The notes: generated from the sequence alone by a model not told the origin. 64,000 nucleotides of DNA from Xanthomonas hortorum (GCF_024339125.1 NZ_CP101417.1:2181001-2245000); one strand, 5' to 3'; shown: positions 16,503 through 26,858, counted from the stretch's first letter. Made by a program: numbers and translations.

Positions 16503-16877
16503 GACAAGCTCCCGACGGATGGCTGGTACGAACGACTTGCTGCACTGGCGGTTGCCAGATGCGCTGGAGCGACCGACCCAACACCACAGGACCATGCGGC
16601 GTTTTGTCAGACGGCCTTAGTTCTAGCACTTTCGCTGTGCATGGCAATGCCCGATGCGAACCAATCGCCCTGCATTCCTGCGCACTCGCGCACAAATCGC
16701 AGTATTCAGGCGGTTTGCCGCGTTCTGATCCGCAGGGCGGCCACGCTGCGGCCCGTTTCTTGCTGCACTGCACACCTGCGCGCGCGTGGAGAACGCGTGC
16801 TGCAGCAGCCGGCCAACCCCTGCACGGACCAGCCCGCCGCAGTGCCGCCGTGAGCGGGAACGCAGCGCAATCACGAC
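16503..16877. other. Intergenic region without recognised features
   Basis: This 375-base divergent spacer should hold promoters for the membrane protein and the DUF2236 gene. Several short frames cross it, but their codon use is unlike genes. I see nothing else. Confidence 0.3.
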
Positions 16878-17840
16878 ATGGCGTTGCAAACGGCTGCGTA
16901 TCATCGCCGCATGTCTGCCGTCCTGCGCACCCTTACCGCCCCCGCCGCCGAACAGATCCGCCGCTGGGTGCTGGGCGCGTTTCCACGTGGCCAGAGCAGT
17001 ATCGAATACGACCAGCCGTTGGGCGATCCCGGCATCTTCGGGCCCGACAGCGTCACCTGGCGCGTGCATTCGGAGTTCCCCGGCATGCTGTCCGGCGGGC
17101 TGTGCGCGTTGATGCTGCAACTGCTGCACCCGCGCGCGCTGGCCGGGGTCTACGACCATTCCAACTTCCGCGCCGACCTGATCGGGCGGCTGCGCAGAAC
17201 CACCAATTTCGTTGCCGGCACCACCTACGCGCCGCGTGCGGAAGCCGAGCAATTGATCGCCCGCGTGCGCAAGATTCATGCGCATATCCGCGGCCATACC
17301 GCCGACGGCGTGGCGTACGAGGCCAACGATCCACAGCTGCTGACCTGGGTGCATGTCACCGAGGCCTATGGCTTTTTGCAGGGCTGCCGGCGCTATTGCC
17401 GCGACGTGCCGGTTGCCATCGCCGACCGCTATTACGACGAAGCACGACATGTGGCCGAGGCGCTGGGCGCCACCGACGTGCCAGCCAGCGAGGCGCAGGT
17501 GGAGGCGTATTTCGCCGGCGTGCGCGGTCAGCTGCGCATGGACGCACGCTCGCGCGAGGTACTCGACATTCTCACCAGTATCCAGCTGCCGGTGCCTGCG
17601 GCAGGTTTGTCGCGCGGGGTATTTCTTGGCGCCGGTACTGCCCTGCTGCCGGGCTGGGCCAGCGACATGCTTGGCCGCACCACGATGCAACGCACGCAGG
17701 CGCGTGCCTCGGCGCGTCTGTTGCGCAGCCTGTCGCCACTGTTTCGCACTGCGTTACGCCGTGATGGATTGTCTGCGCGTGCGTGTCGGCGGATGCAGTT
17801 GCCGCCGACGATGTTGTTGCAGTGGCCGGGGGAAGGGTGA
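16878..17840 (+). CDS. DUF2236 / MpaB-type oxygenase family protein
   Basis: A 320-residue protein of the DUF2236 group, to which the mycophenolic-acid enzyme MpaB and latex-clearing protein Lcp are related; members bind heme b. The family features are an N-terminal SxxWRVHSEFPGMLSGGLCALMLQLLHPRALAGVYDH region, HAHIRGHTADGVAYEANDPQLLTWVHVTEAYGFL in the middle (with candidate heme-ligand His residues) and a C-terminal RASARLLRSLSPLF. No signal peptide is seen. A second in-frame ATG at 16911 (MSAVLRTL) could be the true start. The substrate is unknown. Confidence 0.8.
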   Translation: MALQTAAYHRRMSAVLRTLTAPAAEQIRRWVLGAFPRGQSSIEYDQPLGDPGIFGPDSVTWRVHSEFPGMLSGGLCALMLQLLHPRALAGVYDHSNFRADLIGRLRRTTNFVAGTTYAPRAEAEQLIARVRKIHAHIRGHTADGVAYEANDPQLLTWVHVTEAYGFLQGCRRYCRDVPVAIADRYYDEARHVAEALGATDVPASEAQVEAYFAGVRGQLRMDARSREVLDILTSIQLPVPAAGLSRGVFLGAGTALLPGWASDMLGRTTMQRTQARASARLLRSLSPLFRTALRRDGLSARACRRMQLPPTMLLQWPGEG

Positions 17841-17927
17841 GCGGCGGATAGTGGTTTGCTTCGCCGTACTAGCCGCTCCTGGTGCATGGCGTGTTGCCAG
17901 AGTGGATAGGGCACTAGGCAGCCGCAC

Positions 17928-18050
17928 GCTCACCCCAACCCCTCTCCCGGCGGGAGAGGGGCTCGAAGCCCTGAATTCACCACGGTGCCAACGCGCGCAG
18001 CGGACTTGGCCCCTCTCCCTCCGGGAGAGGGGTTGGGGTGAGGGTACGTT
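17928..18050. repeat. Inverted pair of the CTCTCCC-GGGAGAG intergenic repeat
   Basis: The sequence caccccaacccctctcccgg, continuing to cgggagaggggc, faces its inverse, cccctctccctccgggagag, followed by gggttggggtgagggtac. Each arm contains its own small hairpin. The same motif occurs at 26.87, 41.1-41.4 and 45.1-45.2 kb. It lies between converging genes and could act as a terminator. Confidence 0.75.
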
Positions 18051-18124
18051 GAGAGGCAGATGCTCCAGACCTCTTAAAAAAACGCTCTACGCCTTACGCA
18101 GCAGCAGTCGTCCCTGTCCACCAC

Positions 18125-20230
18125 CTACCAAATCCGCACCCGCTGCTCGGGCGCCAGATACAACTGCTCGCCCTGCTTCACATCGAACGCCGGATACCAG
18201 GCATCGAGATTGCGCACCGTCTGTGCGCGGAAGCGTCCAGGTGCGTGCACGTCGGTGAGCACCGCGTTGCGTAGCGCAGCGTCGCGGTACTTGCTGCGCC
18301 AGGCCTGCGCAAAGCCCAGGAAAAAGCGCTGATCCGGGCTGAAGCCATCGATGGTGTGCGGCTGCTTGCCCTGCAACGACAGTTGATACGCATCGTATGC
18401 AGTGGCCAAGCCGGCAACATCGGCGATGTTCTCGCCCAGCGTCAGCTTGCCGTTGACCGCCAGGTCGTCGAATGGCCGGTAGGCGCTGAATTGCGCGGCA
18501 AGCGCATCGCTGGCGGTCGCGAATTTTTTCAGATCCTGCGGCGTCCACCAGTTGTGCAGCTCGCCATGTTCGTCGAACAGCGCGCCCATGTTGTCGAAGC
18601 TGTGGCTGATCTCATGGCCGATCACCGCGCCGATCGCGCCGTAGTTCACCGCATCGTCGGCGGCCGGGTCGATGAATGGCGGTTGCAGGAGCGCAGCCGG
18701 AAACAGCAGGCGGTTTTCCAGCGGCACATTCAGTGCGTTGACTTCCTGCGGCAGCATGTACCACTCGCGGTGATCCACGGCCTTGCCCAGCTTGGCCAGG
18801 TTACGGCGGTACTCGAACAGTTTGGCGCGCTCTGCATTTCCCAATGCATCGTCGCGGCGCACGTCCAGGCCGCTGTAGTCGCGCCAGGTATCCGGATATC
18901 CCACCGCCACCGTCAACCCGGCGATCTTGGCCTTGGCGTGCTGCTTGGTCTCCGGGCTCATCCATGCCAACGCATCGATGCGCTGGCCGAAGGCGGTGAC
19001 GATGTTCCTGACCATTTCTTCGGTGCGTGCCTTGGTCTGCGCGCTCACGTATTTCTGTACGTAGCGTTTGCCGACCGCCTCGCCCAACGCCGCATTGGTC
19101 GCATCGATGGCGCGCTTCCAGCGCTGGCGTTGTTGCGGGGTGCCCTCCAGCGTAGTGCCGTAGAACGCGAAGCGTGCATCGGCGAAGGCCTTGGACAGAT
19201 ACGGCGAGGCGCGATCCAGCTCACGAAAACTCAGATAGTCCTTCCAGGTCTGCAGCGGCTGCGATTGCACCAGCGCCGACAACCCGGCCACTGCCTGCGG
19301 CTGCCAGACGATGAAGTCCTGCTGCGATTTCAAGCCCGCTGCCTCGAAGAACAGCGTCCAGTCCAGACCCGGTGCGTGACGTGCGAAATCGGCTTGTTTC
19401 CAGGCATTGGCGCCGGCCGGCACGTTGTTGGTCTGTTCGGCGGTGGCATGCACATGCGCCATCGCGGCCTCCAGCGCCAGGATGCGCTCTGCGCGGGCCG
19501 GTGCATCGCTGATGCCGGCCAGGTGCAACAGCTTGACGATGTACGCGCGGTAGGCGTCGCGCAGTTGCGGCATGCGCCCGCCATCCAGATAGAAGCTGCG
19601 GTCGGGCATGCCCAGGCCGCCCTGCACCAGATACGGCACATAACGCCCGGGGTGATGCAGGTCCTGGGTGATCCACAGCCCGAACAGCCGGTCGGTGTAG
19701 AAATTGGTGGAATTGAGCAGGTCCACATCGGCGCGCAATTGGCCGCCCAACGTGCGTGCCAGCGCCTGCTTGTCGTCCAGTTGCGCGATCGCATCCAGTG
19801 CCGGTTGCACCGGGCGCACGCCCTTGGCCTCGATGCCGGCTTCGTCCATGTAGGCCGCGTAGTAATCGCCGATCTGCTTGTCTTCGCCAGTGACGCGGTC
19901 GTTGGCGGCTGCGCCTTCGATGATGTCGCGGCTGTGCCGCTCGGTCTCGATGGCAATGCCGACGAAGCTGTTGTAACTGGAGCGGTCGTCGGGGATCTGC
20001 GTGGTCTTGACCCAGTTGCCGCTGGCATACCCGAAGAAGTCGTTGCCCGGCGCCACGCCGCGATCCATGCCCGCCACATCGAAGCCGAAGTCGCCCAACT
20101 TCGGCGTGCTGGGTGCCGGCTTGGTGGTGGCAGAGGACGTGGGCGTGCTGCCATCGCGATGACACGCGGCAGTGATCAGCAGCACCGCAGACAGCGCAGC
20201 GATCAGGACAGGGCGGTGCAAAGGGGCCAT
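18125..20230 (-). CDS. M13-family zinc metallopeptidase (PepO/neprilysin-like) lipoprotein
   Basis: A 701-residue enzyme cleaving peptides on the periplasmic side. The start MAPLHRPVLIAALSAVLLITAAC gives a lipoprotein signal with acylated Cys at residue 23. The Peptidase_M13_N region begins at GDFGFDVAGMDRGVAPGNDF. The catalytic domain shows GAVIGHEISHSFDNMGALFD (HExxH zinc site) and ENIADVAG with the third ligand Glu, then PGRFRAQTVRNLDAWYPAFD near the end. The usual NAYY substrate motif reads NALN here. The chosen ATG at 20230 leaves a normal lipoprotein leader. Confidence 0.93.
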   Translation of the reverse strand: MAPLHRPVLIAALSAVLLITAACHRDGSTPTSSATTKPAPSTPKLGDFGFDVAGMDRGVAPGNDFFGYASGNWVKTTQIPDDRSSYNSFVGIAIETERHSRDIIEGAAANDRVTGEDKQIGDYYAAYMDEAGIEAKGVRPVQPALDAIAQLDDKQALARTLGGQLRADVDLLNSTNFYTDRLFGLWITQDLHHPGRYVPYLVQGGLGMPDRSFYLDGGRMPQLRDAYRAYIVKLLHLAGISDAPARAERILALEAAMAHVHATAEQTNNVPAGANAWKQADFARHAPGLDWTLFFEAAGLKSQQDFIVWQPQAVAGLSALVQSQPLQTWKDYLSFRELDRASPYLSKAFADARFAFYGTTLEGTPQQRQRWKRAIDATNAALGEAVGKRYVQKYVSAQTKARTEEMVRNIVTAFGQRIDALAWMSPETKQHAKAKIAGLTVAVGYPDTWRDYSGLDVRRDDALGNAERAKLFEYRRNLAKLGKAVDHREWYMLPQEVNALNVPLENRLLFPAALLQPPFIDPAADDAVNYGAIGAVIGHEISHSFDNMGALFDEHGELHNWWTPQDLKKFATASDALAAQFSAYRPFDDLAVNGKLTLGENIADVAGLATAYDAYQLSLQGKQPHTIDGFSPDQRFFLGFAQAWRSKYRDAALRNAVLTDVHAPGRFRAQTVRNLDAWYPAFDVKQGEQLYLAPEQRVRIW

Positions 20231-20341
20231 GCGGCACAGCTCGAAACCAGAACAGACGGCGCAGTGTAAGTGGCTGCCAGCGCCACGTCCCGGCTTGCGG
20301 ACGACGACGGACATATGCCCGCATGGGTGGACACGCCCGGT

Positions 20342-21046
20342 TCAGCGCCGGCGCTGGTACCAGAAGCCGAGCGCATCGCGGGTCTGCAGCATGCGCCGCC
20401 CGCGCCACAGGAAACGCAGCAGCAAGCCGAGGTGTTCGCGCTTGGAAAAGCTGCGCAGCTTGCGGTCGGAGGTATGCACGGTCTGGCGCAGGATCACGAA
20501 CCGCCCGCAGCGTGCCAGCGCGCGGCTCAACGCCACATCCTCACCGGCGTAGTAACGCGTATCGAAGCCACCCGCGCTGACGAACGCCGCGCGCGTGCAG
20601 AACAGAAAGCAGCCGGGCGCGATGCCACTGACACGAAACAACCAGCCGAAGATCGCCTGTGCGGTGCGCTCGGACCACACGCGCCTGCCCTGCAGGTGCA
20701 CCTGCGCGCCACCGCCCACGGCACCGGCCTCCAGCGCCGCCAATGCCGCGCCGACCACCTGTGGGTTGATCAGCGTGTCGGCATCCAGAAACAACAACTG
20801 CTCGCCGCATGCCAATTGCGCGCCGGCATTGCGGGTGGCGGCGATATGCCGCAGTTGCACCTCCAGCACCTGCGCAGCATGCGCACGCGCGATGGCGGCG
20901 GTGTCGTCCTCGCAGGCATCGGCCACCACGATGACCTCGTAGTCCAGCTGCATGGTCTGCGCGCAGGCATGCAGGCACTGCAGCGTGTCGCCGATCAGCG
21001 CGGCTTCGTCGTGGGCGGGGATTACGAAAGACAGCATCTGGCGCAC
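20342..21046 (-). CDS. Family 2 glycosyltransferase
   Basis: A 234-residue GT-A fold enzyme. MLSFVIPAHDEAALIGDTL is the nucleotide-sugar-binding start, followed by EVIVVADACEDDTAAIA, and LLFLDADTLINP carries the DxD metal-binding motif. RHIAATRNAGA and GGFDTRYYAGEDVALSRAL are also typical, the latter the catalytic ED region. No transmembrane anchor is seen. The frame starts at a GTG (21046); the ATG at 21037 immediately before the family start is equally possible. Donor and acceptor are unknown; there is no polysaccharide cluster around it. Confidence 0.85.
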   Translation of the reverse strand: MRQMLSFVIPAHDEAALIGDTLQCLHACAQTMQLDYEVIVVADACEDDTAAIARAHAAQVLEVQLRHIAATRNAGAQLACGEQLLFLDADTLINPQVVGAALAALEAGAVGGGAQVHLQGRRVWSERTAQAIFGWLFRVSGIAPGCFLFCTRAAFVSAGGFDTRYYAGEDVALSRALARCGRFVILRQTVHTSDRKLRSFSKREHLGLLLRFLWRGRRMLQTRDALGFWYQRRR

Positions 21047-21151
21047 GGCTCAGGTGAGGGTGCGCCAAGTGTGCGAGCCACGCCGATGCAATGGCGTGAG
21101 CGCCTGCGGTCGCCACAGCGGTGCGGCCGCAGGCAGGACGCGAAGGCCGGC

Positions 21152-22147
<996 letters not shown>

Positions 22148-22371
22148 GGTGGGGGAACTCCGTGCGGTCAAAAGGGCGGGGCCAAGCATGGCGCGGGTGG
22201 CGTTAGGGCGATGTGGCTCGACCGGTGAGGCGTCGCGGTTGCGGCCGTTGCAGGCCGCTGCGGCATGGCAACCGCACCGATTGCGCCACGACGCAAAAGC
22301 CCGCGCATCCCGGCAGACCGAAGCCTGCCGCCATGCACGGGCCTTTTACGCGCACGCAACTACCTGCCGCG

Positions 22372-22941
22372 TCAGCCCTTGAGCTTGCCGGCGAATTCGG
22401 CAATGCGCTTGCCGAGCAGCTTGGCGGTTTCCAGATCGCCGCTGCGCGGCGCTTCTTCCGGCGAGGCATCGGACGGCGAGATCGCCAGTGCGCCCGCCCA
22501 GCCGGCGGTCCAGTTGATGTCCTGCGGGCCGTGTGCCTTGGTGTTGGCCGGCATCAAGCCGGTGCCGATCCAGACCTGGCCGTGCTGCTGCGACAACGTC
22601 CAGAAGTACTGGATGGTGGCGTACTTGTCGCCGTTGACCGAGGCCGAGTTGGTGAAGCCGGCCGCAATCTTGTCCTTCCACGCCTGCGCAAACCATGGCT
22701 TGGAACTGGTGTCGGCAAACTTCTTGAACTGCCAGGCCGGCCCGCCCATGTAGGTGGGGCTGCCGTAGATGATGGCATCGGCCGCACTGATCGCCTCCCA
22801 GGCATCGTCGGGCAGGTTGCCGTCCTGGTCGATGCGATACAGCGTGGCCTCGCCGACGCTGGCGGCGCCGGCCTGCACGGCTTCGGCCAGTTTGACGGTG
22901 TGGCCGTAGCCGCTGAAATACACGATGGCGATCTTGCTCAT
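22372..22941 (-). CDS. Flavodoxin family protein (WrbA-like NAD(P)H:quinone oxidoreductase)
   Basis: A 189-residue FMN-binding flavodoxin fold. MSKIAIVYFSGYGHTVKLAEA is the phosphate-binding loop; AIIYGSPTYMGGPAWQFKKF is the second FMN loop shared with WrbA; TGLMPANTKAHG follows. The GTGLMP region departs from classical WrbA, so it is a flavodoxin-family relative rather than certain WrbA. AAGGA precedes the ATG by 8 bases. Such proteins reduce quinones by two electrons. The LysR regulator just upstream on the same strand may control it. Confidence 0.88.
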   Translation of the reverse strand: MSKIAIVYFSGYGHTVKLAEAVQAGAASVGEATLYRIDQDGNLPDDAWEAISAADAIIYGSPTYMGGPAWQFKKFADTSSKPWFAQAWKDKIAAGFTNSASVNGDKYATIQYFWTLSQQHGQVWIGTGLMPANTKAHGPQDINWTAGWAGALAISPSDASPEEAPRSGDLETAKLLGKRIAEFAGKLKG

Positions 22942-22995
22942 GGGCAATCCTTGAACCGAGGGGATCGGGATTGTGCGCACACGTGGGCCGACAGG

Positions 22996-23931
22996 TTAAT
23001 GACCACCGCCGGGACGAACTGTTGCCGAGGCCGCCAGACCAGGTGCGCAATCGCCCATCGTCTCGACCAGGTAATCGATGAAGCTGCGCACCTTCGGCGC
23101 CAGATGGCTGCGGCTGGTATAGACCGCGAAGATGCCGATATCGGCCAGCTCGTACTCGGGAAGAATGCGTACCAGGCGCCCGGCGGCGAGATGGTCGTCG
23201 GCCAGAAAATCCGGCTGCATCGCAATGCCCTGGCCGGCCACCGCCGCCGCGCTCAACACATGCCCGTTGTTGGCACGCAGCCCGCCGTGGATGCGCACAG
23301 TGGTATCGCCATCGGGCCCATGGAAGCGCACCTCGTCGCCATTGGGCGAGTAGTGATAGAGCAGGCATTCGTGGCCGGCCAGGTCGGACGGATGCCTGGG
23401 CGTGCCCGCGCGTGCCAGATAGGCCGGCGCCGCACACGTGAGCAGCCGCACCTTGCCCAACTGGCGGGCGATCAGTGTCGGCGCCGGCTGGCGGGTGATG
23501 CGGATGGCCACATCGAAGCCTTCTTCCACCATGTCGACCAGGCGGTCGGACAGCGACAGGTCGAGCTCCACTTGCGGGTAGCGCGCGCGAAAGCCCGGCA
23601 GCAAGGCGGCCAGCCGCTCGATGCCGTAGCTCACCGGCGCATTGACGCGCAGCACCCCGGCCGGCTCCAGCGCCTGGGCGCCGACGGTGGCCTCCAGGTC
23701 GTCCAGATCGGCCAGCAGCTGTAGGCAGCGCTGGTAATAGGCGGTGCCGGCGCTGGTCAGGCTGACCCGCCGGGTGGTGCGGTTGAGCAGGCGAGTGCCC
23801 AGCCGCTGCTCGAGCGCGGCGACCTGGCGGGTGACGCTGGCGGTGGAGCGGTCCAGCGCATCGGCTGCAGCGCTGAAGCCGCTGCGTTCGGCCACTGCGG
23901 TGAACACACGCATTGCGTCGAGGGTATCCAT
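22996..23931 (-). CDS. LysR-type transcriptional regulator
   Basis: A 311-residue regulator. The N-terminal winged helix has GFSAAADALDRSTASVTRQVAALEQRLG (HTH), then TRLLNRTTRRVSLTSAGTAYY. A periplasmic-binding-protein-like effector domain follows from about 90 (GVLRVNAPVSYGIERLAALL). It resembles the CrgA/YhjC-like group that often controls neighbouring quinone reductases. The ATG is 106 bases from the divergent DoxX start, and a gapped palindrome lies between them. It reads in the same direction as the flavodoxin gene 54 bases further on. Confidence 0.93.
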   Translation of the reverse strand: MDTLDAMRVFTAVAERSGFSAAADALDRSTASVTRQVAALEQRLGTRLLNRTTRRVSLTSAGTAYYQRCLQLLADLDDLEATVGAQALEPAGVLRVNAPVSYGIERLAALLPGFRARYPQVELDLSLSDRLVDMVEEGFDVAIRITRQPAPTLIARQLGKVRLLTCAAPAYLARAGTPRHPSDLAGHECLLYHYSPNGDEVRFHGPDGDTTVRIHGGLRANNGHVLSAAAVAGQGIAMQPDFLADDHLAAGRLVRILPEYELADIGIFAVYTSRSHLAPKVRSFIDYLVETMGDCAPGLAASATVRPGGGH

Positions 23932-23944
23932 GGTGGATCCGATT

Positions 23945-23961
23945 ATTGCTTTGATCGCAAT
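23945..23961. promoter_or_regulatory. Candidate LysR-type binding site
   Basis: The sequence attgctttgatcgcaat is an ATTGC-N7-GCAAT palindrome containing the T-N11-A form used by LysR-type regulators. It lies in an AT-rich island 14 bases upstream of the LysR gene start and about 76-92 bases before the DoxX start. Position and form support autoregulation and control of doxX-dodA; no binding data. Confidence 0.55.
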
Positions 23962-24037
23962 AAATTATCCGAATCAAAACTATTTATCAGAAATTTGTAA
24001 GCAATAGGCTATGCAGGTCCTCACCGGAGTCTGTCGA

Positions 24038-24448
24038 ATGTCCACTTCTCTTGCATCCCCGCGTACCGCCGATTACGGCACGGCCTTGTTGCGCATCAGT
24101 CTGGGCGCGCTGTTCCTGGTGCATGGCCTGACCAAGCTGCTGGTGTTCACCCCGGCCGGCACGGCGGCCTATTTCCAGTCGCTCGGCCTGCCCGGCGCGC
24201 TGGGCTACCTCACCATCGCGCTGGAACTCGGTCTGGGCCTGTCCTTGCTGTTGGGCATCTACGCGCGCTGGGTGGCGCTGTTGGGCGTGCCGCTGCTGCT
24301 GGGCACCATCGTCAGCGTGCATGGCGCCAATGGCTTCGGCTTCTCCAATCCGGGCGGCGGCTGGGAATACCCGGCGCTTTGGGCGGTGTTGCTGATCGTG
24401 CAATCGCTGCTTGGCGATGGCGCCCTGGCGTTGAAGCCGGCGCGCTGA
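24038..24448 (+). CDS. DoxX family membrane protein
   Basis: A 136-residue inner-membrane protein with four hydrophobic helices. The family signature is seen in ALLRISLGALFLVHGLTKLLVF and PGALGYLTIALELGLGLSLLLG, ending with GWEYPALWAVLLIVQS. DoxX relatives are associated with thiol or quinone redox reactions, but their role is mostly unknown. The ATG at 24038 fits the family better than the one at 24011. It is followed by the dioxygenase gene after 32 bases, forming an apparent operon, opposite the LysR gene. Confidence 0.87.
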   Translation: MSTSLASPRTADYGTALLRISLGALFLVHGLTKLLVFTPAGTAAYFQSLGLPGALGYLTIALELGLGLSLLLGIYARWVALLGVPLLLGTIVSVHGANGFGFSNPGGGWEYPALWAVLLIVQSLLGDGALALKPAR

Positions 24449-24480
24449 GGCGGTTTGTTTTTCTTTACGAGGAGTTGTCC

Positions 24481-25299
24481 ATGAGCCGCTTGCCTTCCCT
24501 GTACATCTCGCACGGATCGCCGATGACTGCGCTGCAGCCGGGGCAGGTCGGCGAGCGCCTGGCCGAGCTTGCGCAGACTTTGCCGCGACCACGCGCGATT
24601 GTGGTTGCGTCCGCGCATTGGCTGGGCCGCCGCCCGCTGATCAGTGGCGCGGCGCGGCCGGCCACCATCCACGACTTCGGCGGGTTTCCTGCGCCGCTGT
24701 ACGAACTGGAGTATCCCGCGCCAGGCGAGCCGGCGTTGGCGCAGCAGATCCTGCGTCGGCTGGAGCAAGCCGGCCTGCATCCGCACCTGGACCCGCAGCG
24801 CGGCTTCGATCATGGCGTGTGGGTGCCGCTGCGCCTGCTGTATCCGGCTGCCGAGATTCCGGTGGTGTCGGTATCGATCCAGCCAGAGCTCGGCCCGGCC
24901 CACCAGTTCGCTGTGGGCCGCGCGCTGGCACCGTTGCGCGATGAGGGCGTGCTGGTGATCGGCTCGGGCAGCATCACCCACAACCTGCACGACGCGCGCC
25001 AGGGCTACAGCGCCGAGCGCGAGGCGCCGTACGTGCGGCCCTTCATCGAATGGACCGAACGCAAGTTGCTGGAAAACGACATCGCCGCGCTATTGGACTA
25101 TCGCCGCCAGGCACCGCAGGCCGCACGCGCGCATCCCACCGACGAGCACCTGCTGCCGCTGTATGTGGCGATGGGCGCGGCCGGCGACGACCGGCTCGGC
25201 GCGCAGCGTATCGATGCCGGTATCGATGCCGGCCTTCTGGCCATGGATATCTACCGGTTCGATGGGGATCGCGCGCTTGCGGATCCGGTTGCCGCATGA
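24481..25299 (+). CDS. LigB/DODA-type extradiol dioxygenase (YgiD-like)
   Basis: A 272-residue class III extradiol ring-cleavage enzyme of the 4,5-DOPA dioxygenase group. MSRLPSLYISHGSPMTAL contains the first metal-ligand His; VVASAHWLGRRP the second; GFDHGVWVPLRLLYP and GSITHNL supply further active-site residues. The length matches YgiD. GAGGAG lies 6 bases before the ATG. DoxX-DODA pairs next to LysR regulators are common in proteobacteria. The physiological substrate is an aromatic catechol not identifiable here. Confidence 0.9.
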   Translation: MSRLPSLYISHGSPMTALQPGQVGERLAELAQTLPRPRAIVVASAHWLGRRPLISGAARPATIHDFGGFPAPLYELEYPAPGEPALAQQILRRLEQAGLHPHLDPQRGFDHGVWVPLRLLYPAAEIPVVSVSIQPELGPAHQFAVGRALAPLRDEGVLVIGSGSITHNLHDARQGYSAEREAPYVRPFIEWTERKLLENDIAALLDYRRQAPQAARAHPTDEHLLPLYVAMGAAGDDRLGAQRIDAGIDAGLLAMDIYRFDGDRALADPVAA

Positions 25300-25613
25300 G
25301 TCCACCGTGCTTGCAGCATGCAGGCATTGTGGCCGACACGTGAGGTGCCGGCAGCATGCCGATACCGTTGCCATAAGGCATCTGCCGGTGACACGCTGGC
25401 ACCATAGGCATCACGCATGGCTCAGACGGCGCGCCGCCCCGCAGCAATGACGTATGGCGGCGGACTAGGCACCACCGCCATCACGTATGGCGATGGGAGC
25501 CAGCCAGCCGCACAACGCCAAGGCATGGCGCCCGCACCACAGCGCTCTGAAGCATTCACGATGCGTGCGGGGCAGTCTCACAGGCTGAGACGCCATCGCT
25601 GCATGCTGCTTGG
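25300..25613. other. Intergenic region without clear features
   Basis: This 314-base spacer is rich in short echoes of catacgtatggcg-like words (near 25380-25500) but shows no well-formed hairpin with T-tract. It presumably holds the promoter of the radical SAM gene, whose GTG start has no good ribosome site nearby. Confidence 0.3.
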
Positions 25614-26858
25614 GTGAAAATCCTCGACAAGCTCGCCGTCCTCGCCGACGCCGCCAAATACGACGCCTCCTGCGCCTCCAGTGGCGCCAACAAGCGCAAT
25701 TCGCTCGGCACCGGCGGCATCGGCAGCACCGAGGGCATGGGCATCTGCCACTCATACACGCCCGATGGCCGCTGCGTCTCGCTGCTGAAGATTTTGCTGA
25801 CCAACTTCTGCATCTTCGATTGCGCGTACTGCGTCAATCGGGTGTCCAGCAACGTGCGCCGCGCGCGCTTCACGCCGGAAGAAGTGGTCACGCTGACGCT
25901 GGATTTCTACAAGCGCAATTACATCGAAGGCCTGTTCCTGTCCAGCGGCATCATCCGCAACTCCGACTACACCATGGAGCAGCTGGTGGAAGTGGCGCGG
26001 CAGCTGCGCGAGGTGCATCACTTCGCCGGTTACATCCATCTCAAGACCATCCCCGATGCGACGCCGGAATTGCTGGCCGCGGCCGGTCGCTACGCCGACC
26101 GCCTGAGCATCAACGTGGAGTTGCCGACCGAGCAGGGCCTGACCTTGCTGGCGCCGGAAAAAAGCGTCGGCGGCATTCGCGCGGCGATGGGTGAACTGCG
26201 TTGGCGCATCGAAGAGAATCAGCTCGAGCGCAAGGCCGAAAAAGTGCGCCGCGCCAAGCCGCCGCGCTTCGCCCCGGCCGGGCAAAGCACGCAGATGATC
26301 GTCGGTGCCGACGACGCCAACGACCGCAGCATTCTGGACACCAGCCACAATCTCTACGGCAATTACCGGATGCGCCGGGTGTATTACTCGGCGTTCAGCC
26401 CGATCCCGGATGCCTCCTCCAAGTTGCCGCTGCAGGCGCCGCCGTTGCAGCGCGAGCATCGGCTGTATCAGGCCGACTGGTTGCTGCGCTTCTACGACTT
26501 CAGCGTGGAAGAGATTGCGCCGGCGCAATCCAGCGGCATGCTCGATCTGGATGTGGACCCGAAGCTGGCGTGGGCGTTGCGCAATCCGGAGCGCTTTCCG
26601 GTGGATTTGAACGCGGCGCCGCGCGAGATGCTGCTACGGGTACCGGGCCTGGGCACGCGCAATGTGGAGCGCTTGCTGTTGTCGCGCAGGCATGCGCGCT
26701 TGCGGGTGGGAGATCTGGCGCGGTTGCGGGTGCCGATGAAGAAGCTGCTGCCGTTTGTGAGTGTGCTGGATCATCATCCGCGCCAGCGCTTGGACGATCC
26801 GGTGCGGTTACGCGCGCAGTTGGCGCCGGCACCGCGACAGGCAAGTTTGTTCGATTGA
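25614..26858 (+). CDS. Putative DNA modification/repair radical SAM protein (UdgX partner)
   Basis: A 414-residue radical SAM enzyme. The Cys triad for the 4Fe-4S cluster is C-x3-C-x2-C in NFCIFDCAYCVNR near residue 65-72. The family-type N-terminus KYDASCASSGANKRN and GICHSYTPDGRCVSLLKIL precede it. At the C-terminus a helix-hairpin-helix is visible: PREMLLRVPGLGTRNVERLL. The combination matches the group annotated as 'putative DNA modification/repair radical SAM protein', regularly encoded beside a DUF4130-UdgX protein, as here (27404). The start GTG at 25614 gives MKILDKLAVLADAAKYD, the common family start. The exact reaction is unknown. Confidence 0.9.
   Translation: MKILDKLAVLADAAKYDASCASSGANKRNSLGTGGIGSTEGMGICHSYTPDGRCVSLLKILLTNFCIFDCAYCVNRVSSNVRRARFTPEEVVTLTLDFYKRNYIEGLFLSSGIIRNSDYTMEQLVEVARQLREVHHFAGYIHLKTIPDATPELLAAAGRYADRLSINVELPTEQGLTLLAPEKSVGGIRAAMGELRWRIEENQLERKAEKVRRAKPPRFAPAGQSTQMIVGADDANDRSILDTSHNLYGNYRMRRVYYSAFSPIPDASSKLPLQAPPLQREHRLYQADWLLRFYDFSVEEIAPAQSSGMLDLDVDPKLAWALRNPERFPVDLNAAPREMLLRVPGLGTRNVERLLLSRRHARLRVGDLARLRVPMKKLLPFVSVLDHHPRQRLDDPVRLRAQLAPAPRQASLFD

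Noticed and set aside
18356-20269. 637-codon open frame antisense to the M13 peptidase gene
   Set aside because: It is a shadow caused by high GC third positions; the minus-strand frame has the zinc-site motifs and lipoprotein leader.
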